A stretch of DNA of 38,248 nt from Candidatus Dormiibacterota bacterium (GTDB lineage: Bacteria; Chloroflexota; Dormibacteria; Aeolococcales; Aeolococcaceae), in assembly GCA_003135255.1 (NCBI GenBank), contig PLAX01000180.1:1-38248 (forward strand). The letters run 5' to 3'. The first letter of the stretch is position 1. Each line of letters starts with the position of its first letter. Shown here in pieces: positions 25,216-33,587 of the stretch. A model generated the notes under the pieces. The model saw only the letters and a list, made by a program, of their open reading frames with translations. It was not told the origin of the DNA and ran no database searches. A program made the translations under genes and the position numbers.

Positions 25216-26301
25216 ATGGAGAGCTGGATCCCTCTCGATACGCGCAAGGAGCAGATCCTCAAGGCGGTGGTCGCGGACTACACCGCCACGGGGGTGCCGG
25301 TGGGGTCGCACGCCCTCGCCCTGCACCTGGCGAGCTGGTCTGCCGCCACCATCCGCAACGAGCTGGCGACCCTGGTCGAGGTGGGCTACCTCCTCCAGCC
25401 CCACACCTCCGCCGGCCGTGTGCCCAGCGATCGCGGCTACCGGTACTACGTCGATTTCCTGATGCAGGAGGAGGGCCTTCCCGGGGGCGTGCGCCGTCAG
25501 CTCGAGCCCCGCCTGGCGGTCATGCCCGCCGACATCGAGGGGGTCCTGGAGCTGGCCGCCCAGGTGCTCGCCGTGGCCGTCGACGCTCTGAGCATCGTCA
25601 CGGGTCCCCGGGCCCGCAGTGTCGCCGTCAAGCACCTGGACCTGGTCTCGCTCGATCCCGGTCATGCCCTCCTCATCCTGGTGCTGGACGGCAACGTCAT
25701 CCGCCAGCACCCGATGGCCCTCAGCCGTGAGGCCGACCAGGAGGAGTTGAGCCGGCTCGCCGGTGGCCTCAACGCCGAGATCGTCGGTCTCGACGGGGCC
25801 CAGATCGAGTCCAGCCCGGGCAGCCATCCGGTGCATCCGCTCCGCTCCGAGGTCGTCGCCGACATCGCCGCCTTCCTCCACTCGGTGGAGTCCCGGCAGG
25901 ACACCCTGATCGTTCACGACGGGGTCCGCAACCTCCTTCACCAGCCCGAGTTCGGCGACGTCCAGCGGCTTGCCCAGGTGCTGGAGCTGGTCGAGGAGGA
26001 GCGGGTCCTCGGTGAGCTGCTCGCCGCGGCGTTCGAGGAGGCCGGCTCCGGTCCGGACCAGGGAGTGGCAGCTGGCGGCGCGCCCACCGGGCGTCCGGTC
26101 ACCGTGGTGATCGGCACGGAGTCCGGGATTTCACAGCTGAACGGCTGCAGCCTGGTGTTGACCACGTACCGGGCCGGAGAGGGGAGGGGTGGCACGGTGG
26201 GGGTGCTGGGCCCGACCCGGATGCCCTACTCGCAGGTGGCCCCGCGGGTGCGCTTCGTCGCCGATCGGGTTGGCGAAGCGGTGACGCGGGTACTCAGTTG
26301 A
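25216..26301 (+). CDS. hrcA: Heat-inducible transcription repressor HrcA
   Basis: HrcA binds CIRCE and represses heat-shock genes; its folding depends on GroEL, which links repression to protein stress. The 361-aa protein has the N-terminal winged helix (about 7-75) with SAATIRNELATLVEVGYL and TSAGRVPSDRGYRYYVD. The central GAF-like domain follows, and the C-terminus contains VTVVIGTESG, SLVLTTYRAG and GTVGVLGPTRMPYS. ATG 25216 has a weak GGAGAG upstream. First gene of hrcA-grpE-dnaJ, controlled by the CIRCE just upstream. Confidence 0.96.
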   Translation: MESWIPLDTRKEQILKAVVADYTATGVPVGSHALALHLASWSAATIRNELATLVEVGYLLQPHTSAGRVPSDRGYRYYVDFLMQEEGLPGGVRRQLEPRLAVMPADIEGVLELAAQVLAVAVDALSIVTGPRARSVAVKHLDLVSLDPGHALLILVLDGNVIRQHPMALSREADQEELSRLAGGLNAEIVGLDGAQIESSPGSHPVHPLRSEVVADIAAFLHSVESRQDTLIVHDGVRNLLHQPEFGDVQRLAQVLELVEEERVLGELLAAAFEEAGSGPDQGVAAGGAPTGRPVTVVIGTESGISQLNGCSLVLTTYRAGEGRGGTVGVLGPTRMPYSQVAPRVRFVADRVGEAVTRVLS

Positions 26302-26329
26302 CCATGTCCGCTGATCGAGGAGACCGAGG

Positions 26330-27022
26330 ATGAGCGACCCCCCCAGGCGGAGTGTGGACGGGAGAGCCGTCCGCGCCTCCCATGGCGAGCCGCCGTCCCG
26401 TCCCGGCGGCACTGCCTCCGGGGCCGCGGGCCCGGGTGCCCACGGAGCCGGCAGGGAAGCCCAGGCCGCCCCGGCGAGTGACGCTCCTCCTGACGCCCCG
26501 GTGGTTCCGGCCACCGGCCCCGAAGCCGTCACAGAGGCGGAGGTCGAGAGCCTGCGGGCCGAGCTCGCCGAGCGGAGTGACCAGTTGCTGCGCCTGGCCG
26601 CCGACTTCGAGAACTTTCGCCGGCGCAAGGCCCAGGAGCTCGCCGACCGGGGTCGGTACGCGTCCGAGGAAGCCGCCCAGGCGCTCCTTCCCGTGCTCGA
26701 CAACCTGCGTCGCGCCGTTGGCCACTCGGCCGGGGACGGGGGTGGCCAGCAGCTCCTGGACGGGCTGCGGATGGTGGTGATCCAGTTCGAGCAGGCGCTG
26801 AGCGCGATCGGAGTCGAGACCGTCGAGACGGTCGGCGCGCGCTTCGACCCGTCGGTGCACGAGGCGATCGGCGGTGAGGAGTCCGACGGGGTCAGCGAGG
26901 ACACGGTGGTCGCCGAGCTGCAGCCCGGCTACCGTCTCCATGACCGTCTCCTCCGTCCCGCGCTGGTACGGGTCGTGCACCCGCGTCGCGGCCGCAGCGC
27001 CACTGCGGGACCCGAGGTCTGA
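26330..27022 (+). CDS. grpE: Nucleotide exchange factor GrpE
   Basis: GrpE releases ADP from DnaK. The 230-aa protein has a long Pro/Ala/Gly-rich disordered N-terminus (1-65), a coiled coil (about 70-120) containing LRLAADFENFRRRKAQE, and the C-terminal beta domain with FDPSVHEAI and LQPGYRLHDRLLRPALVRV. ATG 26330 is preceded by an overlapping GAGGAGACCGAGG ribosome-binding region, 28 nt after hrcA. The N-terminal extension is longer than in E. coli GrpE, as is common in high-GC bacteria. Confidence 0.95.
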   Translation: MSDPPRRSVDGRAVRASHGEPPSRPGGTASGAAGPGAHGAGREAQAAPASDAPPDAPVVPATGPEAVTEAEVESLRAELAERSDQLLRLAADFENFRRRKAQELADRGRYASEEAAQALLPVLDNLRRAVGHSAGDGGGQQLLDGLRMVVIQFEQALSAIGVETVETVGARFDPSVHEAIGGEESDGVSEDTVVAELQPGYRLHDRLLRPALVRVVHPRRGRSATAGPEV

Positions 27023-28140
27023 TGGCCACGGTCAAGCGCGACTACTACGAGGTCCTCGGTGTCAAGCGCGACGCGAAACCCGAGGAGTTGAAACGCGCGT
27101 ACCGCAAGCTCGCCATGGAGTTTCACCCCGACCGCAACCAGGGTGACAAGGCTGCCGAGGAGAAGTTCAAGGAGGTGGGCGAGGCCTACTCCGTCCTGAG
27201 TGACCCTCAGAAGCGCCAGCGCTACGATGCGTACGGCCACAGCGGTCAGCAGATGCCCGACTTCGGGCAGTTCTCCTTCGACTCGGCCTTCGACCTCTTC
27301 GACATGTTCTTTGGGGGAGGGCGGCGTTCCGCGCGCGGGTCAGGACCGCAGCGCGGCTCCGATCTGAGGATGTCGGTCGACATCACCTTCGAGGAGTCGG
27401 TCTTCGGCGCCAAGCGGACCGTGGAGGTGCCGCGTGCCGACACCTGCCCCGACTGCCTGGGGAGCGGCGCGGCGCCGGGGACGACACCGCACACCTGCCC
27501 CGACTGCGGGGGCAGCGGACAGGTGCGGCGGGCGATGCAATCCATCTTCGGCCAGGTGATGAACGTGACCGCATGCCCGCATTGCCATGGCACCGGAAAG
27601 CTGGTGGACAACCCCTGCCAGCGCTGCCGCGGCCGGGGGCTCGTGGAGGCGCGCAAGACCATCGAGGTCTCCATCCCCGCCGGGGTCGATGGCGATGTCC
27701 AGGTGCGGGTCTCGGGTGAGGGCGAGGCAGGACCGCAGGGCGGGCCTCACGGTGACCTCTACCTGAGCTTCCGGGTCGCGCCCCATCCCCAGCTGATCCG
27801 CCGGGGCCAGGACCTCGTCTACGAGCTGCCGGTCTCGGTCACCCAGGCTGTGCTCGGAGACAGGATCACGGTCCCCACGGTGAGGGGCGAGACGGAGGTG
27901 GATCTGCCCGCCGGCACCCAGCCCGGCCGCGTGATCAAGATCGCGGGGCAGGGGGTCCCCCATCTCCGCACCGGGCGACGCGGCGACCAGATCTGCGTCG
28001 TCCGGGTGGTGGTGCCCGCTCACATCTCCGCGAAGGACCGGAAGCTCTACGAGGAGTTGGGGGGCCGCGACGGGAAGCCGGTCGAGGTCAGGCGCGGCTT
28101 CTTTGACCACCTGCGCGACTTCTTCGCCCCGGCGGAGTGA
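27022..28140 (+). CDS. dnaJ: Chaperone protein DnaJ
   Basis: DnaJ stimulates DnaK ATPase and presents substrates. The 372-aa protein has a J domain with the HPD triad at residues 35-37, a Gly/Phe region with FFGGGRR, and four intact C-x2-C-x-G-x-G zinc motifs (CPDCLGSG, CPDCGGSG, CPHCHGTG, CQRCRGRG). The C-terminal substrate domains follow. ATG 27022 overlaps the grpE stop by one base (TGATG). dnaK, usually between grpE and dnaJ in this operon type, is absent here. The gene ends 42 nt from the convergent cyclase gene. Confidence 0.96.
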   Translation: MATVKRDYYEVLGVKRDAKPEELKRAYRKLAMEFHPDRNQGDKAAEEKFKEVGEAYSVLSDPQKRQRYDAYGHSGQQMPDFGQFSFDSAFDLFDMFFGGGRRSARGSGPQRGSDLRMSVDITFEESVFGAKRTVEVPRADTCPDCLGSGAAPGTTPHTCPDCGGSGQVRRAMQSIFGQVMNVTACPHCHGTGKLVDNPCQRCRGRGLVEARKTIEVSIPAGVDGDVQVRVSGEGEAGPQGGPHGDLYLSFRVAPHPQLIRRGQDLVYELPVSVTQAVLGDRITVPTVRGETEVDLPAGTQPGRVIKIAGQGVPHLRTGRRGDQICVVRVVVPAHISAKDRKLYEELGGRDGKPVEVRRGFFDHLRDFFAPAE

Positions 28141-28182
28141 CGCCGGGCGTGGCAGTCAGCCAGCGGACCCACGTCTGACCTC

Positions 28183-29838
28183 TCAGCCGGCTTCGGCCTT
28201 CCTCGCGCGCTTGTCCCGGTACATGTTGGTGTCGGCGCGACGCAGCAGCTGCGCCGGCTCGCCGCCGTCCTCGGGGAAAGCCGCCTGACCGATGCTGAGC
28301 CCGACCGGGACCTGCCGTTCGTCGACCGTCATCGGCTCCTCCATCCGCTGACGGACCTTGGCGCTGATCAACTCAGCCTGCACGGGATCCGCATCGACGG
28401 CCACGATCACGAACTCGTCGCCTCCGATCCGGGCGACCGTGTCCGACACGCGAACCGACGCCTGGAGGCGAGCCGCCGTCTCCCTGAGCACGGCGTCGCC
28501 GGCGCTGTGCCCCAGCGCGTCGTTGAGGGCCTTGAATCCGTCGATGTCCAGGACGAAGAGGGCCATCGGCCGGCCCGAGCGGCGGGCGTTGGAGATGCCG
28601 TGCTGGAGCCGGTCGTTGAAGAGGAGGCGGTTGGGCAGGCCGGTCAGGGGGTCGTGCATGGCCGCGTCCTCCATCGCCGCCGACTGGATGATCAGCGCGG
28701 CCTCGGTCTGGTCCCGGCCTCGGAGCGTCCGGTTGACCATGACGACCGCCGCCAGAAAGAGGAGCGCGAGGGCCGCGCAGATGCTGAACACCGCCACTCT
28801 GAGGCTGGCCACCGCCGCGAGGGTTGAGCTGGGCAGCCACGCGCGTACAACCCACGCGGCCCCGCTCACCGGGCTGTACGCGGCGGGGCCGCCCGCTCCG
28901 TTGTCATCCAGTTCGACCACGCCGCTCCTCAAGGCCTGGTCGGCGGCCGTGGTGATCGACGCCTCCGGTGTCCAGCTGGTCACGATGCTCGCGCCATCTG
29001 ACGGCGCGGCCACCACCCCCAGGACCATGCCGCCGGCTCGGTCCAGCACCAGCAGCTTCATCCCCTGGGCTCCGGCGAGCGATTGGAGCGACGAGAGAGA
29101 CCCGCCGAGCCCGTATTGCTCGGCCAGGAAGCCGCCGGCCGTCCCGCCTCCCTCCAGGACCGGGACGACCACGTCAATGGCGGGAGCGCTGAGCGAGGAG
29201 GGGGCCGCCACCGCGAGGGAGCCAGCGCGAGCCGTGCTCGCGCCCCACCCCGCGGGAAGACCGTCCAGAGGGTCCTGGTCGCCGGTCCAGAGAACCGGCG
29301 ATCCCGCGGCGCTGGTCAGGACCAGGCCCTGGCTCTTCCCCTCGGCCGTGGCGAGGGCGGTGAGGTCGGCCATGGCCGCGGGGTTCGCCGTGGTGCTGCC
29401 CTCCGCCACTGCCAGGATCGGCAGGCGGTCGGCGGCACTGTCGAGAGCCGAGACCCGGCCGGAGATGACCCGCGCCAGGGAGCCGGCCGCCTGCTCGCCG
29501 GCGCTGGAGAGGCGGGTGTTGACCTGGTCGGTGATGGCCGACCCGCCGAGGGAGGTGCTGAGCAGGGCAACCGTGACCAGGGAGGCCAGTCCGATGGCAG
29601 CCACCAGGGCTGCGGTGCGCCGCCGTACGATCCCGCGCCGGCGGCGCGTGCCGGGGTCGGGGAGGGTGGTGCCAGGCGGCAGGTAGGCGGCCAGCGCGGG
29701 CGGGGCCGGTGCCGGCGAGTCGCCGGGGAGCGGGCGGTCGGCTCTCGAGCCGTGCCCGACCAGGTCTCGCGAGCTCACGGCGACGGTGACCGTGGGGCGT
29801 GCGAGCGCTCCGTCATCCGACCCCACCGCATCGAGCAT
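28183..29838 (-). CDS. Membrane diguanylate cyclase with extracytoplasmic sensor
   Basis: The protein makes cyclic di-GMP from two GTP. The 551-aa sequence has an Arg-rich cytoplasmic N-terminus, span one at about 72-97, an extracytoplasmic sensor of about 260 residues resembling a Cache-type domain, span two (FSICAALALLFLAAVVMV, about 355-375) and a GGDEF domain with an intact GGDEF active site at about 472-476. The product-inhibition site RxxD (RVSD) is present five residues before it, so feedback control is expected. The signal is unknown. ATG 29838 is chosen over TTG 29871. Just upstream lies the inverted repeat GCAAGCC-AC-GGCTTGC (29851-29866), which could regulate the gene. No EAL domain follows. 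Confidence 0.9.
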   Translation of the reverse strand: MLDAVGSDDGALARPTVTVAVSSRDLVGHGSRADRPLPGDSPAPAPPALAAYLPPGTTLPDPGTRRRRGIVRRRTAALVAAIGLASLVTVALLSTSLGGSAITDQVNTRLSSAGEQAAGSLARVISGRVSALDSAADRLPILAVAEGSTTANPAAMADLTALATAEGKSQGLVLTSAAGSPVLWTGDQDPLDGLPAGWGASTARAGSLAVAAPSSLSAPAIDVVVPVLEGGGTAGGFLAEQYGLGGSLSSLQSLAGAQGMKLLVLDRAGGMVLGVVAAPSDGASIVTSWTPEASITTAADQALRSGVVELDDNGAGGPAAYSPVSGAAWVVRAWLPSSTLAAVASLRVAVFSICAALALLFLAAVVMVNRTLRGRDQTEAALIIQSAAMEDAAMHDPLTGLPNRLLFNDRLQHGISNARRSGRPMALFVLDIDGFKALNDALGHSAGDAVLRETAARLQASVRVSDTVARIGGDEFVIVAVDADPVQAELISAKVRQRMEEPMTVDERQVPVGLSIGQAAFPEDGGEPAQLLRRADTNMYRDKRARKAEAG

Positions 29839-29850
29839 GGGGCCCCGCCG

Positions 29851-29866
29851 GCAAGCCACGGCTTGC
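29851..29866. promoter_or_regulatory. 16-bp inverted repeat upstream of diguanylate cyclase
   Basis: GCAAGCC and GGCTTGC are perfectly complementary around AC. The repeat lies 13-28 nt before the cyclase ATG, so it may be an operator or an mRNA hairpin near the start. It does not match the conserved core of a c-di-GMP riboswitch. Confidence 0.4.
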
Positions 29867-30006
29867 GCCAACCGATCGATTCAGGTCGGCCCCTCCCCCG
29901 CGGGCCCGGTGGGCCCAGCTGGTTGGAGCAAGTGTGTCACCGTTGCAACCCCGTCTGCAGAGTGCGACGCGTCAGACGGGTCGAAACCTCCCTGCAAGGC
30001 CGCCGC

Positions 30007-30243
30007 TCAGCGGGGAAGGACGTCGACCCCCTCGATCTCCACCTGCTTGTGGGTGCCGCGGTGACCGGCGACCAGACGGACGCGCGAGGGTGCCACGCCG
30101 GCCCAGGCGGCGACCAGCCGGAGCACGGCCGCGTTGGCCGCACCGTCGATGGGGGGCTGGGTGATGCGCAGCCGCAACTCCCGGCCGTTCCAGATCAACT
30201 CCTCCCTCCCGGCCCGCGGGTGGACCACCACGGCGACGCGCAT
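30007..30243 (-). CDS. DUF167/YggU family protein
   Basis: A 78-aa member of the widespread DUF167 (YggU) family of small alpha/beta proteins with unclear biochemical role. The family pattern is complete: VHPRAGREE near the N-terminus, LRLRITQPPIDGAANAAVLRLVA in the middle and VRLVAGHRGTHKQVEI near the end. The ATG shares one base with the mtaB stop (TGATG), so it is the last gene of rsmE-mtaB-DUF167. Confidence 0.9.
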   Translation of the reverse strand: MRVAVVVHPRAGREELIWNGRELRLRITQPPIDGAANAAVLRLVAAWAGVAPSRVRLVAGHRGTHKQVEIEGVDVLPR

Positions 30244-31607
30244 CAGCGCTCGTCCCCGCCAGGTTCCGGGAGGATGGTTCCGCGCAGCAGATCGCCCTCG
30301 ACCCTCGTGGCCATGATGGTCTGCATGCGGCCTGTCCTCGTCCCCGTGGTGGGGTCCGCGACCACCTCGTGGTACCCGTCGGTGAGGCCGTGCGCCTCCC
30401 CCGGCGCCACTCGGTCCCAGACCACCCGGTGCTGGCGGCCGACCGCTCGCTGACGCCGCCTGCGGGCGCTCGCCGCTCCGGCGCGGCGGACCTCGGCGCT
30501 GCGCGATCGGAGTAGAGCGTCATCGGCCTGCTGGGGGAGCCCGACCGCCTCCGTGTCGGGGCGCGGCGAGTAGCGAAAGACATGGCAGCCGAGGAACTCG
30601 ACCTCGTCGATGAGGCGCAGCGTGGCCTCGTGGTCCTCCTGGCTCTCCCCCGGGAAGCCCACCATCACGTCGGTGGTCAGCTCGGTGTCGGGGTCCCGAC
30701 GGCGCAGGTCCTCGACCACCCGGAGGTAGCGCTGGCGCCGGTAGCCGCGATGCATGGCCCGGAGCACCTGGTCGCTCCCGCTCTGGAGTGGGATGTGCCA
30801 GTGGCCGCACAGCCGCGGATCGCCGTTCAGCTCGATGAGGTCCTCCGGGATGTCGTTGGCGTTAATGCTGCTGAGGCGGATGCGCACCGTCCCGTCGACG
30901 TCCTCGAGGAGGCGACGCACCAGGGCCGTCAGGTCGGATCCCCGGTCCCGCCCGTAGCTGCCCAGGTCGACGCCGGTCAGGACCACCTCGGCGTGGCCGG
31001 TCGCCACCGCGGCCCGGGCTCGCGCCATCACCACCTCCTCGGGAACGCTCGCCGACGCTCCCCGGGTCCGCCATACCACGCAGTAGGTGCAACGGTGGTC
31101 GCAACCGTCCTGGACCTTGAGAAAGGCTCGGCTGCGCAGCCCTGCCGGAGGGAGGTGGCGGAGCGGGTTCCCGCGTCCCGCCGCAAGGGCGGCGACGTGG
31201 TCCGCGATGCGCAGCTTCTCGGTGTTGGCGAAGACCGCATCCAGCCCCGGGACGGCCGGCCTGCCATCGCTCCCGGCCGCCAGGTAGCGATCCGGGTTGG
31301 CATCCACGGAGCAGCCGGTGAGGACGAGGTGGCAGCCGGGATCGCGGCGACGCAGCCGGTGGAGCCGCTGCCGGGTGGTGGCGTCGGCCTGGAGCGTCAC
31401 CGCGCACGAGTTGAGCACGCGGACGTCGGCGGGCTCGTCCTCGGGGACCACCTCGCAGCCGAGACCCGCGAGCTGCCCCGCCAGCTCGGCCATCTCCGCG
31501 TAGTTGACCTTGCAGCCGAGGGTGGTGAGGGCAACCCGGAGCGGTCCGGCAATGCCCTCGTCGCGGGCCGTCCGCAGCTCAGCGCCCGTGGTCGAGGTCC
31601 CCGGCAC
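30243..31607 (-). CDS. mtaB: tRNA (t6A37) methylthiotransferase, MtaB type
   Basis: MtaB converts t6A to ms2t6A at tRNA position 37 using two 4Fe-4S clusters. The 454-aa protein has the N-terminal UPF0004 domain with cluster cysteines Cys32 (LGCKVN), Cys68 (LNSCAV) and Cys99 (TGCS). The radical SAM motif C-x3-C-x2-C at Cys169, Cys173 and Cys176 (DGCDHRCTYC) follows, with a C-terminal TRAM-like domain. LGCKVN and TGCSV fit MtaB rather than MiaB or RimO. The frame is open far upstream within rsmE. GTG 31607 is my best start and implies a 29-nt overlap with rsmE; no Shine-Dalgarno settles it. Confidence 0.88.
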   Translation of the reverse strand: MPGTSTTGAELRTARDEGIAGPLRVALTTLGCKVNYAEMAELAGQLAGLGCEVVPEDEPADVRVLNSCAVTLQADATTRQRLHRLRRRDPGCHLVLTGCSVDANPDRYLAAGSDGRPAVPGLDAVFANTEKLRIADHVAALAAGRGNPLRHLPPAGLRSRAFLKVQDGCDHRCTYCVVWRTRGASASVPEEVVMARARAAVATGHAEVVLTGVDLGSYGRDRGSDLTALVRRLLEDVDGTVRIRLSSINANDIPEDLIELNGDPRLCGHWHIPLQSGSDQVLRAMHRGYRRQRYLRVVEDLRRRDPDTELTTDVMVGFPGESQEDHEATLRLIDEVEFLGCHVFRYSPRPDTEAVGLPQQADDALLRSRSAEVRRAGAASARRRRQRAVGRQHRVVWDRVAPGEAHGLTDGYHEVVADPTTGTRTGRMQTIMATRVEGDLLRGTILPEPGGDER

Positions 31608-32313
31608 GGGCGAGGAGAAGCCCGACCGCGACGATGGCGGCCCGGCGTGCCGGCAGCACCCGGGGTCCCAGATGGACCATCTCGGCGCCGGCCTCCCGGA
31701 GGCGGTCGGCCTCGACGGGATCCAATCCGCCCTCCGGACCGACCACCAGCGCCGCCGGACGGGCCGGGTCGATCTCCAGCCGGGCCAGCGGGACGGCCGC
31801 GTCGACCATGCAGACGAGGATGCGCGCGCCCTCCGGCAGCTCCGCCAGCGCTCCGGCCAGGTCGGTGAGCGCTGCCACCCGGGGGACGGCGCCACGGTGG
31901 GCCAGCTCGGCGGCCTCGCGAGCGATCTCGCCCCACCTGCGGAGTCGGGCCGCGGCCCGCGCCGGGTCCGGCCGCGTGACGCTGCGTGCGGCGACGACGG
32001 GGCGGATCGCGGCAGCCCCGACTTCGGCCAGGCCTGCCACCACTTCGTCGATCTCCCGGACCAGCCCCTGGACGACGTCGAGGCGGAGACAGGGCTCCCC
32101 CGAGGCCGGGCGGGACCAGACGATCGAGCCGGTCACCCGCGCCCTCTCCACCGAGGCGACCCGGACCCCGTGCTCCAGGCCGGTGTCGTCGACGACCAGG
32201 ATCAGCTCCCCGGACTGGACGCGGAGGGGCCCGGCGAGATGGTGAGCGGCGTCACCCTCGACCACCAGCGTGCCGTCGACGATCTGGTCCCGGGTGACGA
32301 AGAGACGTGGCAC
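31579..32313 (-). CDS. rsmE: 16S rRNA m3U1498 methyltransferase
   Basis: RsmE methylates U1498 of 16S rRNA late in 30S assembly. The 244-aa SPOUT protein has an N-terminal PUA-like domain (MPRLFV, DAAHHLAGPLRVQSGE). The SPOUT knot follows with AALVVGPEGGLDPVEADRLREAG and HLGPRVLPARRAAIVAVGLLLA, which binds SAM. GTG 32313 lies six bases after a CACCAT -10 element, so the transcript is probably leaderless. It starts the minus-strand operon with mtaB and the DUF167 gene. Confidence 0.94.
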   Translation of the reverse strand: MPRLFVTRDQIVDGTLVVEGDAAHHLAGPLRVQSGELILVVDDTGLEHGVRVASVERARVTGSIVWSRPASGEPCLRLDVVQGLVREIDEVVAGLAEVGAAAIRPVVAARSVTRPDPARAAARLRRWGEIAREAAELAHRGAVPRVAALTDLAGALAELPEGARILVCMVDAAVPLARLEIDPARPAALVVGPEGGLDPVEADRLREAGAEMVHLGPRVLPARRAAIVAVGLLLARAGDLDHGR

Positions 32314-32319
32314 GGGTCA

Positions 32320-32325
32320 ATGGTG
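32320..32325 (-). promoter_or_regulatory. Leaderless -10 element of rsmE
   Basis: CACCAT on the minus strand is six bases before the rsmE GTG. The spacing matches the other leaderless starts in the window; no -35 is obvious. Confidence 0.35.
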
Positions 32326-32526
32326 GCGCGTCCGTCCCTCAACAGCGGACATGAGGGACGTCCAGCTGTCGAGGAACGCCGGTGATGCCGGCGGGCTCCG
32401 GGGTGATCCCGGTTCCGCGTCAACGGGGCGTGCCGGGCGAGGCCCGGTCTGACCGCCCCTCGGACAGGCGTTTCCCGTCTCGTCCGGCGCCGGCAATCCG
32501 GGCACCGACCGCCCGGCGCCGTGCCC

Positions 32527-32532
32527 TACGAT
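32527..32532 (+). promoter_or_regulatory. Leaderless -10 element of the hydrolase gene
   Basis: TACGAT is eight bases upstream of the GTG at 32541, compatible with a leaderless or near-leaderless transcript. The same hexamer precedes lepA. Confidence 0.4.
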
Positions 32533-32540
32533 CCGGAGCT

Positions 32541-33359
32541 GTGGCTCCGCCTGCTCCCGACCGGCATGTGGTCACGGGCGACGGCGCCCGACTCGCCGTC
32601 AGCGTCCACGGGGACGGCGAGCCCCTGCTCATGATCCCGGGGCTGGGGGCGACCCGGCGGGTCTACGCACCGATCGTCCCCGCGCTGGCGCGGCACCACC
32701 GGGTCATCGTCTACGACCCCCGGGGTGTCGGCGACTCTGATGTGCCCCGCGGGCCCTATCCGATGCCCCGGTTGGCCGCGGACTGCGTCGAGGTGGCCGC
32801 CGGCTGCGGGGCGGAGACCTTCCAGCTCTTCGGCGCCTCCATGGGGGGTCTCACCGCCCAGCACGTCGCCGTCCTCCATCCCGGTCGCCTGACCCGGCTG
32901 ATCCTGGCCGCCACCGGTCCCGGGAGCCACGCGGCCGTCCCCGCGCAGCCCGCGGCGACCGCCGCACTTCTCGGGCGGGGCGCCAGGACGCCGGCCGAGG
33001 CCTACCGCATGGCCTGCACCGTCCTCTACGCGGAGCGCTTCCGGCGCGACCATCCCGAGTTCATCGACGAGGAGGTGGCCTACCGGGCCGCCCACCCGGT
33101 CCCGGGACGCGCCTTCACCGCCCAGTTCCGCGCCACGCGGGACGCCGACATCGGCGACCGTCTCGGCGAGATCGCCGTGCCCGCCCTCGTGCTCCACGGC
33201 ACCGAGGACGTCCTCGTCCCGCTCGCCAACGCGGAGGCGCTCACCAAGCTGATCCCCGGAGCGCGCCGCTACTGGTTCGACGGTCGCGGCCACCTCTTCT
33301 TCCACGAGGACCCCGACCTGACCGCGGAGGTCATGGTCTCCTTCCTCCGCGGCAGCTGA
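32541..33359 (+). CDS. Alpha/beta hydrolase
   Basis: A 272-aa alpha/beta-hydrolase-fold enzyme. The oxyanion-hole motif IPGLGATRR is at about 32-40, the nucleophile elbow GASMGG has Ser100, and the acid Asp223 lies in LHGTEDVLVP. The base His251 lies in GRGHLFF, so the triad is complete. The pattern resembles 3-oxoadipate enol-lactonase/esterase-like members, but no aromatic-degradation genes are near and the substrate is not predictable. GTG 32541 follows a TACGAT -10 box; an upstream extension would be low-complexity. It is a single-gene unit divergent from rsmE and ends before a MITE-like element. Confidence 0.88.
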   Translation: MAPPAPDRHVVTGDGARLAVSVHGDGEPLLMIPGLGATRRVYAPIVPALARHHRVIVYDPRGVGDSDVPRGPYPMPRLAADCVEVAAGCGAETFQLFGASMGGLTAQHVAVLHPGRLTRLILAATGPGSHAAVPAQPAATAALLGRGARTPAEAYRMACTVLYAERFRRDHPEFIDEEVAYRAAHPVPGRAFTAQFRATRDADIGDRLGEIAVPALVLHGTEDVLVPLANAEALTKLIPGARRYWFDGRGHLFFHEDPDLTAEVMVSFLRGS

Positions 33360-33407
33360 GGCAGACCTCCGCAGCGGCGGCTGAGGCCGACCTCCGCGTG
33401 GTCGGCA

Positions 33408-33579
33408 GGGTGCTGACGAACCCCCGACGGTCCTGCCGCCCCCATCCTCGGCGATGCGTGCGTCGCCTCCTGCGGGGGCTCGGTCGAATACCTGCAGGTA
33501 TGCTCCCTCGCCTCCTCGTCGGCTCCTTCGCCTCACCGGTCTGGGAACGACATCCCTCGCCGGGGGTTCGTCAGCACCC
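33408..33579. mobile_element. MITE-like element with 19-bp inverted ends
   Basis: GGGTGCTGACGAACCCCCG (33408-33426) is repeated in perfect inverted orientation at 33561-33579. At the centre of the 172-bp interval lies the 14-bp palindrome ATACCTG/CAGGTAT (33488-33501), within about one base of the geometric midpoint. No coding frame is convincing inside. The element lies between the convergent hydrolase and RNase Y genes. No target-site duplication is visible next to the ends. Alternatives are a bidirectional terminator with a very long stem or a structured-RNA or protein-binding site. Confidence 0.55.
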
Positions 33580-33587
33580 CGCTCGGG

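Noticed and set aside
29905..30000. tRNA-like string with AGCTGGTTGGAGC (D-loop-like) and GGTCGAAACC (T-loop-like)
   Set aside because: The T stem pairs for only three bases and no consistent acceptor or anticodon stem can be drawn, so it is a chance resemblance.
33347..33400. Imperfect direct repeat GCTGAGGC(A/C)GACCTCCGC at the hydrolase stop
   Set aside because: The two copies have unequal spacing and several mismatches; too weak to call a repeat family.
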